Assembly: GCF_900090305.1 (NCBI RefSeq)
Contig: NZ_LT607751.1
Location: 5,084,001-5,148,000 of the forward strand
Origin: Micromonospora siamensis
GTDB lineage: Bacteria; Actinomycetota; Actinomycetes; Mycobacteriales; Micromonosporaceae
Direction: 5' to 3'
Length of the DNA stretch: 64,000 bases
A model generated the notes under the pieces. The model saw only the letters and a program-made list of their open reading frames with translations, did no database searches and was not told the origin of the DNA. Position numbers and translations under genes: made by a program. Shown here piece by piece: positions 7,919-16,212 of the stretch. The first letter of the stretch is position 1. Each line of letters begins with the position of its first letter.

Positions 7919-8140
7919 GTGAGCGTGCCGGACGAGGTGCTCGACTGCCGGGGCCAGCGCTGCCCGCTGCCGGTGATCAACCTGGCCCGGCGACTGCCGG
8001 AGCTGCCGGTCGGCGCGGTGGTGCGGGTGCTCGCCGACGACCCGGCCGCCGCGGTGGACATCCCGGCCTGGTGCCGGATGCGCGGCCAGGAGTTCGTCAC
8101 GGCGCACCCGAACGCCTACGACGTCCGCCGCGCCAGCTGA
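7919..8140 (+). CDS. TusA-family sulfurtransferase
   Basis: 73 residues, normal for TusA. The N-terminal DEVLDCRGQRCPLPVINLARRL has the family CPxP motif with the reactive cysteine that carries persulfide sulfur. The rest (GAVVRVLADDPAAAVDIPAWCRMRGQE) follows the beta-alpha-beta-alpha-beta pattern. GTG 7919 is chosen because GGAG lies 8 nt upstream at the end of the last repeat unit. It follows the cysteine desulfurase-like gene and may accept its sulfur for tRNA thiolation, molybdopterin or other sulfur transfer; the final acceptor cannot be told from here. Confidence 0.9.
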   Translation: MSVPDEVLDCRGQRCPLPVINLARRLPELPVGAVVRVLADDPAAAVDIPAWCRMRGQEFVTAHPNAYDVRRAS

Positions 8141-8198
8141 CCCCTCGCCCGCCCGCACACGATCCCACCCCGCACGCTCAAGATCCGCGCAAGATGGG

Positions 8199-8238
8199 GG
8201 AAAGTGTCGCCATCCGAAGCGGTGAGGCAGCACTTTCC
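8199..8238. repeat. Intergenic hairpin between convergent tusA and kinase genes
   Basis: GGAAAGTG (8199-8206) and CACTTTCC (8231-8238) can pair, and TCGCC/GGTGA inside may extend the stem. It lies 58 bp after tusA and 48 bp before the end of the opposite kinase gene. It may serve as a bidirectional terminator or be a dispersed intergenic element. Confidence 0.45.
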
Positions 8239-8285
8239 TCGAAAATGCCTCCTCCGCCGCCCACAGAACGACGCGGCCGGCGGGG

Positions 8286-8825
8286 TCAGCGGAGGTAGGC
8301 GAGGATGCCGGGGAGCGGGTCGGTGTCGACGGCCGTGTCCACGACCAGGCGCGGGCCGACGTAGGGCTCGTACTCGGCCCGGCGGACCAGGGTCTGCTCC
8401 CAGGTGGGGAAGTGCTCGTCCGGCTGTCGGGCCTCGACCCGGCGGCGGTGCTCCGCCTCGTCGCCGCAGTGCACCTCGACCACCCGCAGCGGCACCCCGG
8501 CCCGCTCGGCCAGGTCGTGCCAGAGCCCGCGGGCGCTGGCCACCGGGTTGACCGCGTCCACCACGACGCTGAGCCCGAGCCTCAACTGCACCTCGGCCAG
8601 CCCGGCGACGGCGTCGTACGCGGCCATTCCCGGCACGTCGCCGACCAGGCCGAAGCGGGCCATCGCCCGCTCGACCGGGTCCACGGGCAGCACCGGCGCG
8701 GACAGCGCCGCGCCGACCCGGGCGGCGAGGGTGCTCTTGCCCACACCGGGCAGGCCGGCGAAGGCCACCAGCAGGCGTCCGCCTCCGGTGGGGGCGGTGC
8801 TCACGTCGGCCGACAGCTCGGTCAC
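8286..8825 (-). CDS. P-loop AAA-type kinase-like ATP-binding protein
   Basis: 179 residues. A Walker A motif GLPGVGKST sits near residue 25, and a DAV(N)P segment after strand VVVDAV is in the place of Walker B. HCGDEAEHRRRVEAR near residue 120 resembles the lid of small-molecule or RNA kinases (AAA_33 type, similar to zeta-toxin and chloramphenicol phosphotransferase folds). Its start overlaps the adoK stop by 4 bp (ATGA), so it is translated with adoK. The substrate is unknown; a nucleoside or sugar is possible from context. Confidence 0.75.
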   Translation of the reverse strand: MTELSADVSTAPTGGGRLLVAFAGLPGVGKSTLAARVGAALSAPVLPVDPVERAMARFGLVGDVPGMAAYDAVAGLAEVQLRLGLSVVVDAVNPVASARGLWHDLAERAGVPLRVVEVHCGDEAEHRRRVEARQPDEHFPTWEQTLVRRAEYEPYVGPRLVVDTAVDTDPLPGILAYLR

Positions 8826-9799
8826 GGCAGCAGGTGCGGCCGCACGTCCTCGGCGGCGGCGTCACCGTACGACTCGGCAAGGCGCTTGACGAACAGGTCG
8901 CGGCGCACCTCGTACTCCTGGCCGCCGAAGTTCTCCAGCACCAGGGTGGCGAGCAGGCAGCCGACCTGTGCGGCCCGCTCCAGGCCGACGCCCCAGTTCA
9001 GCGCGGCGAAGAAGCCGGCCCGGAAGCCGTCGCCGACACCGGTCGGGTCGACCGCCTGGATCTCCCGGGCGATCGGGACATGGATGGTGCCGATCTCCCG
9101 CCCGACGATCTCCACACCCTGCTTGCCCAGCGTGGTGACCCGCACCTTCACCCGGTCGAGCAGCTGCTCGTCGGTGAGGCCGGCCTTGCTCAGCAGCAGC
9201 GACTTCTCGTACTCGTTGGTCATCAGGTATTCCGCGCCGTCGACCAGGCCGAGCACGTCGGCGCCGTCCATCCGGGCGAGTTGCTGCGACGGGTCGGCGA
9301 CGAACGGGTAGCCCCGCACCCGGCACTCGGCCGAGTGCCGGACCATCGCGGCCGGGTCGTTGGCGCTGACCAGCACCAGGTCCAGGCCGCCGAGCCGCTG
9401 GGCGACCGGGGCCAGCTCGATGTTGCGGGCCTCGCTCATCGCGCCGGCGTAGAACGAGGCGATCTGGCACATGTCGGTGTCGGTGGTGCAGACGAAGCGG
9501 GCGGTGTGCGCCACCTCGCTGACATGCACCGAGTCGCAGTCGACGCCGTGCCGCTCCAGCCAGGAGCGGTAGTCGGCGAAGTCCGCGCCGACCGCGCCCA
9601 GCAGCACCGGGCGCAGCCCCAGCTGGGCCATGCCGAAGGCGATGTTGGCGGCGGTGCCGCCGCGCCGGAGGACCAGTTCGTCGACCAGGAAGGAGAGCGA
9701 GACCTTGTCCAGCTGGTCGGCGATGAGCTGGTCGGCGAAGCGACCCGGGAAGCTCATCAGGTGGTCGGTCGCGATCGAGCCGGTCACGGCGATCTTCAT
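8822..9799 (-). CDS. adoK: PfkB-family kinase, adenosine kinase (AdoK) type
   Basis: 325 residues. The sequence MKIAVTGSIATDHLMSFPGRF and later ARFVCTTDTDMCQIASFYAGAMSEARNI closely follow, from memory, mycobacterial AdoK (Rv2202c), which phosphorylates adenosine to AMP for purine salvage. The PfkB C-terminal signature DPTGVGDGFRAGFF holds the catalytic Asp. ATG 9799 is preferred over the frame start at 9823 because GAGGG precedes it at the right distance and family members start here. Co-translated with the downstream P-loop kinase. Genome annotations often call it a carbohydrate kinase; adenosine is the better guess. Confidence 0.85.
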   Translation of the reverse strand: MKIAVTGSIATDHLMSFPGRFADQLIADQLDKVSLSFLVDELVLRRGGTAANIAFGMAQLGLRPVLLGAVGADFADYRSWLERHGVDCDSVHVSEVAHTARFVCTTDTDMCQIASFYAGAMSEARNIELAPVAQRLGGLDLVLVSANDPAAMVRHSAECRVRGYPFVADPSQQLARMDGADVLGLVDGAEYLMTNEYEKSLLLSKAGLTDEQLLDRVKVRVTTLGKQGVEIVGREIGTIHVPIAREIQAVDPTGVGDGFRAGFFAALNWGVGLERAAQVGCLLATLVLENFGGQEYEVRRDLFVKRLAESYGDAAAEDVRPHLLP

Positions 9800-9935
9800 G
9801 TCAACCCTCGTGGTCGGGAGCACGGCGCGGTCAGCCTACCGGTCGGACTGGTACGCCGGTCACCGGTCGGTGGAGAACCGGTCGCCGAGCGCACATCCGG
9901 ACGTCGCCGTCCGGACACCCGAGCGGGTACGACAA

Positions 9936-9970
9936 ACGGCGGACCGCCCCGGATGGGGGCGATCCGCCGT
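9936..9970 (-). terminator. Terminator hairpin after the erpA-type gene
   Basis: ACGGCGGAcCGCCCC and GGGGGCGATCCGCCGT form a long stem with one mismatch and a 4-nt loop. It lies about 50 bp beyond the end of the leftward Fe-S carrier gene. Confidence 0.7.
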
Positions 9971-10021
9971 CGGGTCAGCTCGGCGCGCCGGACCGCTCGG
10001 TCCGGGCCCGGCCGGCGGGAC

Positions 10022-10390
10022 TCAGCTGAACGAGTCGCCGCAGGCGCAGGAGTTGCCGGCGTTCGGGTTGTCGATGGTGAAGCCCTGGGCGTCGATCCGG
10101 TCGGCGAAGTCGATCGTCGCACCGGCCAGGTAGGGCGCGCTCATCCGGTCGACGACCACCTCGACGCCGCCGAAGTCGCTGACGACGTCACCGTCGAGCG
10201 AACGCTCGTCGAAGAAGAGCTGGTACCGCAGGCCGGAGCAGCCGCCCGGCTGCACCGCGACCCGGAGCCGCAGGTCGTCGCGGCCCTCCTGCTCGATCAG
10301 GGCCTTGACCTTCTCCGCCGCGACGTCGGTGAGGACGATGGACGTAGGGGCCTGGGCCTCGGTCGACTCGGTCTGCGCTGGCGTGGTCAC
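10022..10390 (-). CDS. erpA: Iron-sulfur cluster carrier/insertion protein (HesB/IscA/ErpA family)
   Basis: 122 residues of the A-type carrier family. The three cluster-ligand cysteines are visible: one in PGGCSGLRY (near residue 51) and two in the C-terminal NSCACGDSFS. These carriers take Fe-S clusters from scaffold proteins to target enzymes. In this window the likely clients include NadA and LipA. Flanked by adoK and glycerate kinase, as in mycobacteria (Rv2204c position, recalled). The exact ErpA versus IscA naming is a convention. Confidence 0.9.
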   Translation of the reverse strand: MTTPAQTESTEAQAPTSIVLTDVAAEKVKALIEQEGRDDLRLRVAVQPGGCSGLRYQLFFDERSLDGDVVSDFGGVEVVVDRMSAPYLAGATIDFADRIDAQGFTIDNPNAGNSCACGDSFS

Positions 10391-10529
10391 GTGGAAATCT
10401 CCCTGCGCGGTATGGGTCCGGACGTCACGGCCAACGTAGCGCGTCGGCCGGTGATTCCCGGTGTGGTCCAGATCCGATCGTACGCCGCGCCGACCGAGGT
10501 CACCTCCGGTGGCGTGCCGGTCGCGGTGC

Positions 10530-11666
10530 TCAGCGGCTCCACTGCCGGGCCAGTCGGGCGCCGAGCGCGCGCAGCCCTTCGGCGGGGCGACCCATCGCCG
10601 CCTCCAGCCCGCCGTGCTCCTCCCCGCCGAAGTGCTCCACCAGGCTGTACGCGTCGGTCACCCCGGCGGCGGCGGCCTCCCGGCGGCCGGTGCCGACCCG
10701 TCCGGCGAGCACCACGCAGGGCACCCCGCGGTCCCGGGCCGCCCCGGCCACCCCGGCGACCACCTTGCCGCGCAGCGACTGGTGGTCGAAGGATCCCTCG
10801 CCGGTGACCACCAGGTCGCAGGAGTCCAGCGCGGCCTCCAGCCCGATCGCCCGGGTGACGAGGTCGATCCCCGACTCGCAGCGGCCGCCGAGGGCCAGGA
10901 TCGCCGCGCCGAGGCCGCCGGCGGCGCCACCGCCGGGCAGCGCGCCCAGCCCGGGCGGGCAGCCCGGCAGGTCGCGTTCCAGCACGGCCGCCCAGCGCTC
11001 CAGCGCGGCGTCGAGCAGCAGGACGTCGGCCCGGTCGGCGCCCTTCTGCGGGCCGTAGACGTTGCTGGCGCCGTGCAGGCCGAGCAGCGGGTTGTCGACG
11101 TCGGTGGCGGCGACCAGGACGGCGTCGCGCAGCCGGGGCGCGCCGTCCAGCGCGGCCACCGCGCCCAGCGCCGCCCCGCCGTACGGCAGGGCCGTGCCGG
11201 CGGCGTCGAGCGGGGTGGCCCCCAGCGCGGTGAGCAGTCCGGCGCCGCCGTCGTTGGTGGCGGAGCCGCCCAGCCCGACCACCACCGTCCGGGCGCCGGC
11301 CTCCACCGCCGCGGTGACCAGGGCGCCCAGCCCGTACGACGTGGTGGCCTTCGGGTCGCGTTCGGCGGCGGTGAGCAGGTGCAGGCCGCAGGCCTGGGCG
11401 CTCTCCAGGTAGGCGGTGCCGTCGTCGGTGACCAGGATCTCACCGGCTACCGGCCGGCCGAGCGGGTCGACGGTGGGCACCGGCAGCCGGCGCCCGCCGA
11501 GGGCGTCGGCGAGCACGGCGACGAAGCCCGGTCCCCCGTCGGCCAGCGGCCGGACGACCAGGTCGTCGGCGGGGGCCACCTCCCGCCATCCCTGGGCCAC
11601 GGCGGCGGCCACCGCCGGGGCGTCCAGGGTGCCGGCGAACTTGTCCGGGCAGAGCAGCACGCGCAT
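10530..11666 (-). CDS. glxK: Glycerate 2-kinase (GlxK family)
   Basis: 378 residues from ATG 11666 (MRVLLCPDKFAGTL). The upstream extension to 11903 overlaps nadA and is not coding. Motifs: CPDKFAGTLDAPAVAAA at the N-terminus, RPLADGGPGFVAVL, GLGGSATNDGGAGLLTALG (residues ~125-143) and VTGEGSFDHQSLRGKV (near 285). The enzyme phosphorylates glycerate to feed it into glycolysis. Divergent from nadA with 67 bp between the starts. No glyoxylate genes adjoin; neighbourhood follows the mycobacterial core order. Confidence 0.92.
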   Translation of the reverse strand: MRVLLCPDKFAGTLDAPAVAAAVAQGWREVAPADDLVVRPLADGGPGFVAVLADALGGRRLPVPTVDPLGRPVAGEILVTDDGTAYLESAQACGLHLLTAAERDPKATTSYGLGALVTAAVEAGARTVVVGLGGSATNDGGAGLLTALGATPLDAAGTALPYGGAALGAVAALDGAPRLRDAVLVAATDVDNPLLGLHGASNVYGPQKGADRADVLLLDAALERWAAVLERDLPGCPPGLGALPGGGAAGGLGAAILALGGRCESGIDLVTRAIGLEAALDSCDLVVTGEGSFDHQSLRGKVVAGVAGAARDRGVPCVVLAGRVGTGRREAAAAGVTDAYSLVEHFGGEEHGGLEAAMGRPAEGLRALGARLARQWSR

Positions 11667-11733
11667 GCCGAGCAGTGTGGCAGCACACACCGGCGACGGC
11701 TGCGCGGCGGCGGCGCTGTGGGACCATGGGGGC

Positions 11734-12933
11734 GTGACTTCGACCTGGGTTGAGCCCTCCAACACCGCCACTGCGCTGCTGCTCCTCGGCCGCGGCAGCG
11801 ATCCCGCCACCGAGCGTGGCGTGGAGTGTCCGGGTGACCTGCCGGCGCCGAGCGACCCGGACCTGGTGGCCCGCGCGGCGGCGGCCAAGGCCGCGCTCGG
11901 CACGAAGGTTTTCGTGCTGGGCCACCACTACCAGCGCGACGAGGTGATCCAGTTCGCCGACGTGACCGGCGACTCGTTCAAGCTGGCCCGGGAGGCGGCG
12001 GCCCGGCCCGACGCGGAGTACATCGTCTTCTGCGGCGTGCACTTCATGGCGGAGAGCGCCGACATCCTCACCTCCGACGCGCAGAAGGTGATCCTGCCGG
12101 ACCTGGCGGCCGGCTGCTCGATGGCCGACATGGCCGTGCTGTCCCAGGTCGAGACCGCCTGGGACGTGCTGACCGAGCTGGGCGTCGCCGCCGACACCGT
12201 CCCGGTGACGTACATGAACTCCTCGGCGGACATCAAGGGCTTCGTCGGCCGGCACGGCGGGGTGGTCTGCACCTCGTCGAACGCCAAGCGCGCCCTGGAC
12301 TGGGCGTTCGAGCAGGGCCAGAAGGTGCTCTTCCTCCCCGACCAACACCTGGGCCGCAACACGGCGGTGCTGGAGATGGGCTTCTCGCTGGACGACTGTG
12401 TGCTCTACGACCCGCACAAGCCGAACGGCGGGCTCACCGCGGAGCAGCTGCGCGACGCCAGGATGATCCTGTGGCGCGGGCACTGCTCGGTGCACGGCCG
12501 GTTCACCCTGGACAGCGTCAACGACGTCCGGGAGCGGGTGCCGGGGGTCAACGTGCTGGTCCACCCGGAGTGCCGGCACGAGGTGGTCACCGCCGCCGAC
12601 TTCGTCGGCTCCACCGAATACATCATCAAGACCATCGAGGCGGCCCCGGCCGGCTCGGCCTGGGCGGTCGGCACCGAGCTGAACCTGGTCCGTCGGCTGG
12701 CCCTGGCCCACCCGGACAAGCAGATCATGTTCCTCGACAAGGCCGTCTGCTACTGCTCGACGATGAACCGGATCGACCTGCCGCACCTGGTCTGGGCGCT
12801 GGAGGAGCTGGTCGCCGGACGGGTGGTCAACCAGATCACCGTGGATCCGGACACCGCGCACCACGCCCGGGTCGCCCTGGACCAGATGCTCGCCCTGCCG
12901 GGCGCGGACACCCCGCCGCCCACCGCACGCTGA
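11734..12933 (+). CDS. nadA: Quinolinate synthase
   Basis: 399 residues. With NadB it makes quinolinate from iminoaspartate and dihydroxyacetone phosphate, the first steps of NAD synthesis. GTG 11734 is the likely start; the frame is open further upstream but antisense to glycerate kinase. Seen motifs: VFVLGHHYQRDEVIQFAD, YIVFCGVHFMAESADIL (cluster cysteine), LAAGCSMADM, NSSADIKGF, HPECRHEVV (cluster cysteine), and KAVCYCSTMNRIDLPHL (cluster cysteine). These match the three [4Fe-4S] ligands of NadA. nadE lies 46 kb downstream in the same window; nadB and nadC are absent here. Confidence 0.95.
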   Translation: MTSTWVEPSNTATALLLLGRGSDPATERGVECPGDLPAPSDPDLVARAAAAKAALGTKVFVLGHHYQRDEVIQFADVTGDSFKLAREAAARPDAEYIVFCGVHFMAESADILTSDAQKVILPDLAAGCSMADMAVLSQVETAWDVLTELGVAADTVPVTYMNSSADIKGFVGRHGGVVCTSSNAKRALDWAFEQGQKVLFLPDQHLGRNTAVLEMGFSLDDCVLYDPHKPNGGLTAEQLRDARMILWRGHCSVHGRFTLDSVNDVRERVPGVNVLVHPECRHEVVTAADFVGSTEYIIKTIEAAPAGSAWAVGTELNLVRRLALAHPDKQIMFLDKAVCYCSTMNRIDLPHLVWALEELVAGRVVNQITVDPDTAHHARVALDQMLALPGADTPPPTAR

Positions 12934-12937
12934 TCAC

Positions 12938-13026
12938 CCTCGGTGACGACCTGACACGGAAACGTACCGGACACCCCAATTAACGTCGTCCGGGTGATGT
13001 GACCGGGTCCATTCTCGTCACCGAGG
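12938..13026. promoter_or_regulatory. 12-bp inverted repeat with wide spacing between nadA and murA
   Basis: CCTCGGTGACGA (12938-12949) and TCGTCACCGAGG (13015-13026) are perfect reverse complements, 65 nt apart, in the 213-bp nadA-murA gap. A long hairpin ending nadA transcripts or a pair of operator half-sites are both possible; nothing in the sequence decides. Confidence 0.4.
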
Positions 13027-13146
13027 GCTATGCTGCCTCAGGCGACGACACGTGCGGGCCGTTTTCACCTGGCCGCATTCCGGGTAGCGATACAGATCGC
13101 GGGCCCCACCCCTCACACGGCACCACCCGACGCGCTGGAGGTTGCG

Positions 13147-14502
13147 TTGACCGACGACGTACTTGTCGTACACGGAGGTACCCCGCTCGAAGGGCGGATC
13201 CGGGTTCGCGGCGCGAAGAACCTGGTCTCCAAGGCGATGGTCGCGGCCCTGCTGGGCGACAGCCCAAGCCGGCTGTTCGACGTGCCGCGCATCCGCGACG
13301 TCGAGGTGGTCCGGGGCCTGCTCGGCCTGCACGGGGTCAAGGTCACCGACGGCGACGAGGACGGCGAGCTGGTCTTCGACCCGGCCAACGTCGAGAGCGC
13401 CAGCACCGACCAGATCAACGTGCACGCGGGTTCCAGCCGGATCCCGATCCTGTTCTGCGGCCCGCTGCTGCACCGCCTCGGGCACGCGTTCATCCCGGAC
13501 CTGGGCGGCTGCCACATCGGCCCCCGGCCGATCGACTTCCACATGCAGGCGCTGCGCGAGTTCGGCGCGGTCGTCGAGAAGACGCCCGAGGGCCTGCACC
13601 TGACCGCGCCGAACGGGCTGCACGGCACCAAGTTCTCGCTGCCGTACCCGAGCGTAGGCGCCACCGAGCAGGTGCTGCTCACCGCGGTGATGGCCAAGGG
13701 CGTCACCGAGCTGCGCAACGCCGCCGTCGAGCCGGAGATCATCGACCTGATCTGCATCCTGCAGAAGATGGGCGCGATCATCACCGTGCACACCGACCGG
13801 GTCATCGAGATCCAGGGCGTGCCCCGGCTCAGCGGCTACACCCACCGGCCGATCCCGGACCGGATCGAGGCGGCGAGCTGGGCGGCGGCCGCGCTGGCCA
13901 CCCGTGGTCACGTCGAGGTGCTGAACGCGCAGCAGGCCGACATGATGACCTTCCTGAACATCTTCCGCTCGGTCGGTGGCGAGTACGAGGTGACCGACCT
14001 GCGTCCGCCGCGCGACGGCCGTCCCGGCCAGGAGGGCGGCATCCGGTTCTGGCACCCGGGCGGCGAGCTCAACGCGGTCGCGCTGGAGACCGACGTGCAC
14101 CCCGGTTTCATGACCGACTGGCAGCAGCCCCTGGTGGTGGCCCTGACCCAGGCCCGCGGCCTGTCCATCGTCCACGAGACGGTGTACGAGCAGCGGCTGG
14201 GCTACACCGAGGCGCTGAACACGATGGGCGCCAACATCCAGGTCTACCGGGACTGCCTCGGCGGCACCCCGTGCCGGTTCGGCCGCCGCGACTTCAAGCA
14301 CTCCGCGGTGATCGCCGGCCCGAGCAAGCTGCACGCGGCCGACCTGGTCATCCCCGACCTGCGGGCCGGTTTCAGCCACCTGATCGCCGCGCTGGCCGCC
14401 GAGGGCACCTCCCGGGTGTACGGCGTCGACCTGATCAACCGGGGCTACGAGGACTTCGAGAAGAAGCTCGCCGACCTCGGCGCGCACGTCGAGCGTCCGT
14501 AA
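13147..14502 (+). CDS. murA: UDP-N-acetylglucosamine 1-carboxyvinyltransferase
   Basis: 451 residues. It adds enolpyruvate from PEP to UDP-GlcNAc, the first committed step of peptidoglycan synthesis. TTG 13147 is chosen because GGAGG ends 5 nt upstream and the product then begins TDDVLVVHGGTPLEG, the length expected for the streptomycete-type MurA. The frame-track start at 13030 lacks these. RGAKNLVSKAMVAALL holds the catalytic Lys and Asn. LGGCHIGPRPIDFH near residue 122 has the catalytic Cys in the position where mycobacteria have Asp, so fosfomycin sensitivity by this residue is expected. A hairpin follows the stop. Confidence 0.93.
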   Translation: MTDDVLVVHGGTPLEGRIRVRGAKNLVSKAMVAALLGDSPSRLFDVPRIRDVEVVRGLLGLHGVKVTDGDEDGELVFDPANVESASTDQINVHAGSSRIPILFCGPLLHRLGHAFIPDLGGCHIGPRPIDFHMQALREFGAVVEKTPEGLHLTAPNGLHGTKFSLPYPSVGATEQVLLTAVMAKGVTELRNAAVEPEIIDLICILQKMGAIITVHTDRVIEIQGVPRLSGYTHRPIPDRIEAASWAAAALATRGHVEVLNAQQADMMTFLNIFRSVGGEYEVTDLRPPRDGRPGQEGGIRFWHPGGELNAVALETDVHPGFMTDWQQPLVVALTQARGLSIVHETVYEQRLGYTEALNTMGANIQVYRDCLGGTPCRFGRRDFKHSAVIAGPSKLHAADLVIPDLRAGFSHLIAALAAEGTSRVYGVDLINRGYEDFEKKLADLGAHVERP

Positions 14503-14517
14503 GCTCACACCGTCCCT

Positions 14518-14550
14518 GCGCCCGGTGCACCCGCGATGTGCACCGGGCGC
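14518..14550 (+). terminator. Terminator hairpin after murA
   Basis: Perfect 13-bp stem GCGCCCGGTGCAC / GTGCACCGGGCGC with a 7-nt loop, 15 bp past the murA stop. It overlaps an in-frame ATG (14536) upstream of the DUF3043 gene, an argument against that start. Confidence 0.85.
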
Positions 14551-14574
14551 GGCTGGTTGGCTACCCTTGCCGGC

Positions 14575-15171
14575 GTGCCGTCGCTGTTTCGCCGCAAGTC
14601 AGCCGACCTCGTCGAGGAACCCGTCACCCCGGTGACCACCGACGAGGCGTCCGCCGCCCGTACCCGGGGCTACACGCCCGCCAAGGGCCGGGAGACGCCG
14701 AAGCGCCCCGGCGCCGGGCGGCGTCCGACCGCGCCCGCACGGCCGCTGACCAAGGAGGAGGCCCGGGAGCAGCGCCGCAAGGCCCGCGCCGAGGCCGCCG
14801 CCGAGTTCCGGCGGGAGGGCGGCCCGCGTGACCGGGGCCCCGAGCGCCGGCTGGCCCGGGACGTCGTCGACTCCCGGCGTACGGTCGGCACCTGGTTCTT
14901 CGGCGGCGCGCTGATCGTGCTGATCGGTTCCAACCAGGCGATGCCGGCGGTCGTCCGGCTGGTCTCCAACATCGTGTGGGGCGCGCTGGCGCTCGGCCTG
15001 GTGGTCGACTCGATCCTGATCTGCCGCAAGATCGGCAAGCTGGTCCGGGAGCGGTTCCCGCGCAGCGGTGAGCGGATGGGTTCGCTCTACCTGTACGCGA
15101 TCATGCGGTCGATCACCTTCCGCCGGATGCGCGCGCCCGCCCCGCAGGTCGCCATCGGCGACAAGATCTGA
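14575..15171 (+). CDS. DUF3043-family membrane protein
   Basis: 198 residues from GTG 14575 (VPSLFRRKSADLVEEP). The N-terminal half is highly charged and basic (TRGYTPAKGRETPKRP, then TKEEAREQRRKARAEAAAEFRRE), followed by the conserved DVVDSRRTVGTWFFGGALIVL and two hydrophobic segments near residues 115-160, then a basic C-terminus. This matches the actinobacterial DUF3043 pattern (recalled Rv2206 type), of unknown function. The start at 14536 lies within the murA terminator and is rejected. Located in the conserved core order before the ABC genes. Confidence 0.8.
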   Translation: MPSLFRRKSADLVEEPVTPVTTDEASAARTRGYTPAKGRETPKRPGAGRRPTAPARPLTKEEAREQRRKARAEAAAEFRREGGPRDRGPERRLARDVVDSRRTVGTWFFGGALIVLIGSNQAMPAVVRLVSNIVWGALALGLVVDSILICRKIGKLVRERFPRSGERMGSLYLYAIMRSITFRRMRAPAPQVAIGDKI

Positions 15172-15231
15172 CCCGTTCGGCTCCGCCGGCCCCTGCCCGT
15201 ACCGCGGGCGGGGGCCGCGTTCGTTGGCGAC

Positions 15232-16212
15232 TCAGCCGCCGGTCCGGGCCTCGGGGACCGGGGCCCGGTAGAGCCGGGTGACCACGTCGTCGATCCGCGG
15301 TTCCTCGATCGAGATGTCCCGCAGGGCGGCCAGCCCGGCCAGCGCCGTCACCACCTCCGCCACCCCGGCGGACTCCAGCGCGTACACCAGGCGGCGGCCG
15401 TCGGCCTCCACGCCGACCAGCGGCGCGCCGGGCGGCGCCGGCGCCTCGGCCAGGGCGGCGTCCAGCTCGGCGACGACCAGCCGGCGGGAGCCGTACCGGC
15501 GGTGCAGCTCGGCGATCGAGCCGTCGTGCACCACCCGCCCGTGGTCGATCACCACCAGCCGGTGGCAGAGCCGCTCGATGTCGGCCAGGTCGTGGGTGGT
15601 GAGCACCAGGGTGGTGTCACCGGCGCGGCCCAGCTCGGCGAGGAAGTCCCGGACGGCCTGCCTGCTGACCACGTCCAACCCGATGGTCGGCTCGTCCAGG
15701 AAGAGCACCTCGGGGCCGTGCAGCAGGGCGGCGGTCAGCTCGCCGCGCATCCGCTGGCCGAGCGACAGCTGCCGGACCGGGACGTCCAGGAAGCCGTCGA
15801 GGTCGAGCAGGTCGCGGCAGCGGCGCAGCCGGGCGGCGTGCTCGGCGGCCGGCACCCGGTAGACGTGCCGGAGCAGGTCGAACGAGTCCCGCAACGGCAG
15901 GTCCCACCAGAGCTGCGAGCGCTGCCCGAAGACCACCCCGATCCGCAGCGCCAGCCGGGTCCGGTCCGGCACCGGGCGCAGCCCGCAGACGCGTACCTCC
16001 CCCGCCGACGGGGTCAGCACCCCGGTCAGCATCTTCAGGGTGGTGGACTTGCCCGCGCCGTTGGGGCCGATGTAGCCGAGCATCTCGCCCCGCTCGACCC
16101 GCAGGTCGATGCCGTCCACGGCGGTGACGGTCCGCTTCGTGCGGCGCAGCCGGCCCGCCTTCACCCGGACCGTGAACTCCTTGCGCAGTCCGGCCATCTC
16201 GATCACGTTCAT
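15232..16212 (-). CDS. ABC transporter ATP-binding protein (drug/NatA-type exporter)
   Basis: 326 residues. All ATPase motifs are present: Walker A GPNGAGKST (near residue 51), Q-loop GQRSQLWWDLP, signature LSLGQRMRGEL, Walker B VLFLDEPTIGLD and the switch His in TTHDLADIE. The ~80-residue C-terminal extension is typical of ABC-2 exporters. GQRSQLWWDLPLRDSF is a hallmark of the ABC-2 group with two DUF990/ABC-2 permeases. It is the last of three overlapping genes; its start overlaps the preceding permease stop by 4 bp. Substrate unknown. Confidence 0.93.
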   Translation of the reverse strand: MNVIEMAGLRKEFTVRVKAGRLRRTKRTVTAVDGIDLRVERGEMLGYIGPNGAGKSTTLKMLTGVLTPSAGEVRVCGLRPVPDRTRLALRIGVVFGQRSQLWWDLPLRDSFDLLRHVYRVPAAEHAARLRRCRDLLDLDGFLDVPVRQLSLGQRMRGELTAALLHGPEVLFLDEPTIGLDVVSRQAVRDFLAELGRAGDTTLVLTTHDLADIERLCHRLVVIDHGRVVHDGSIAELHRRYGSRRLVVAELDAALAEAPAPPGAPLVGVEADGRRLVYALESAGVAEVVTALAGLAALRDISIEEPRIDDVVTRLYRAPVPEARTGG

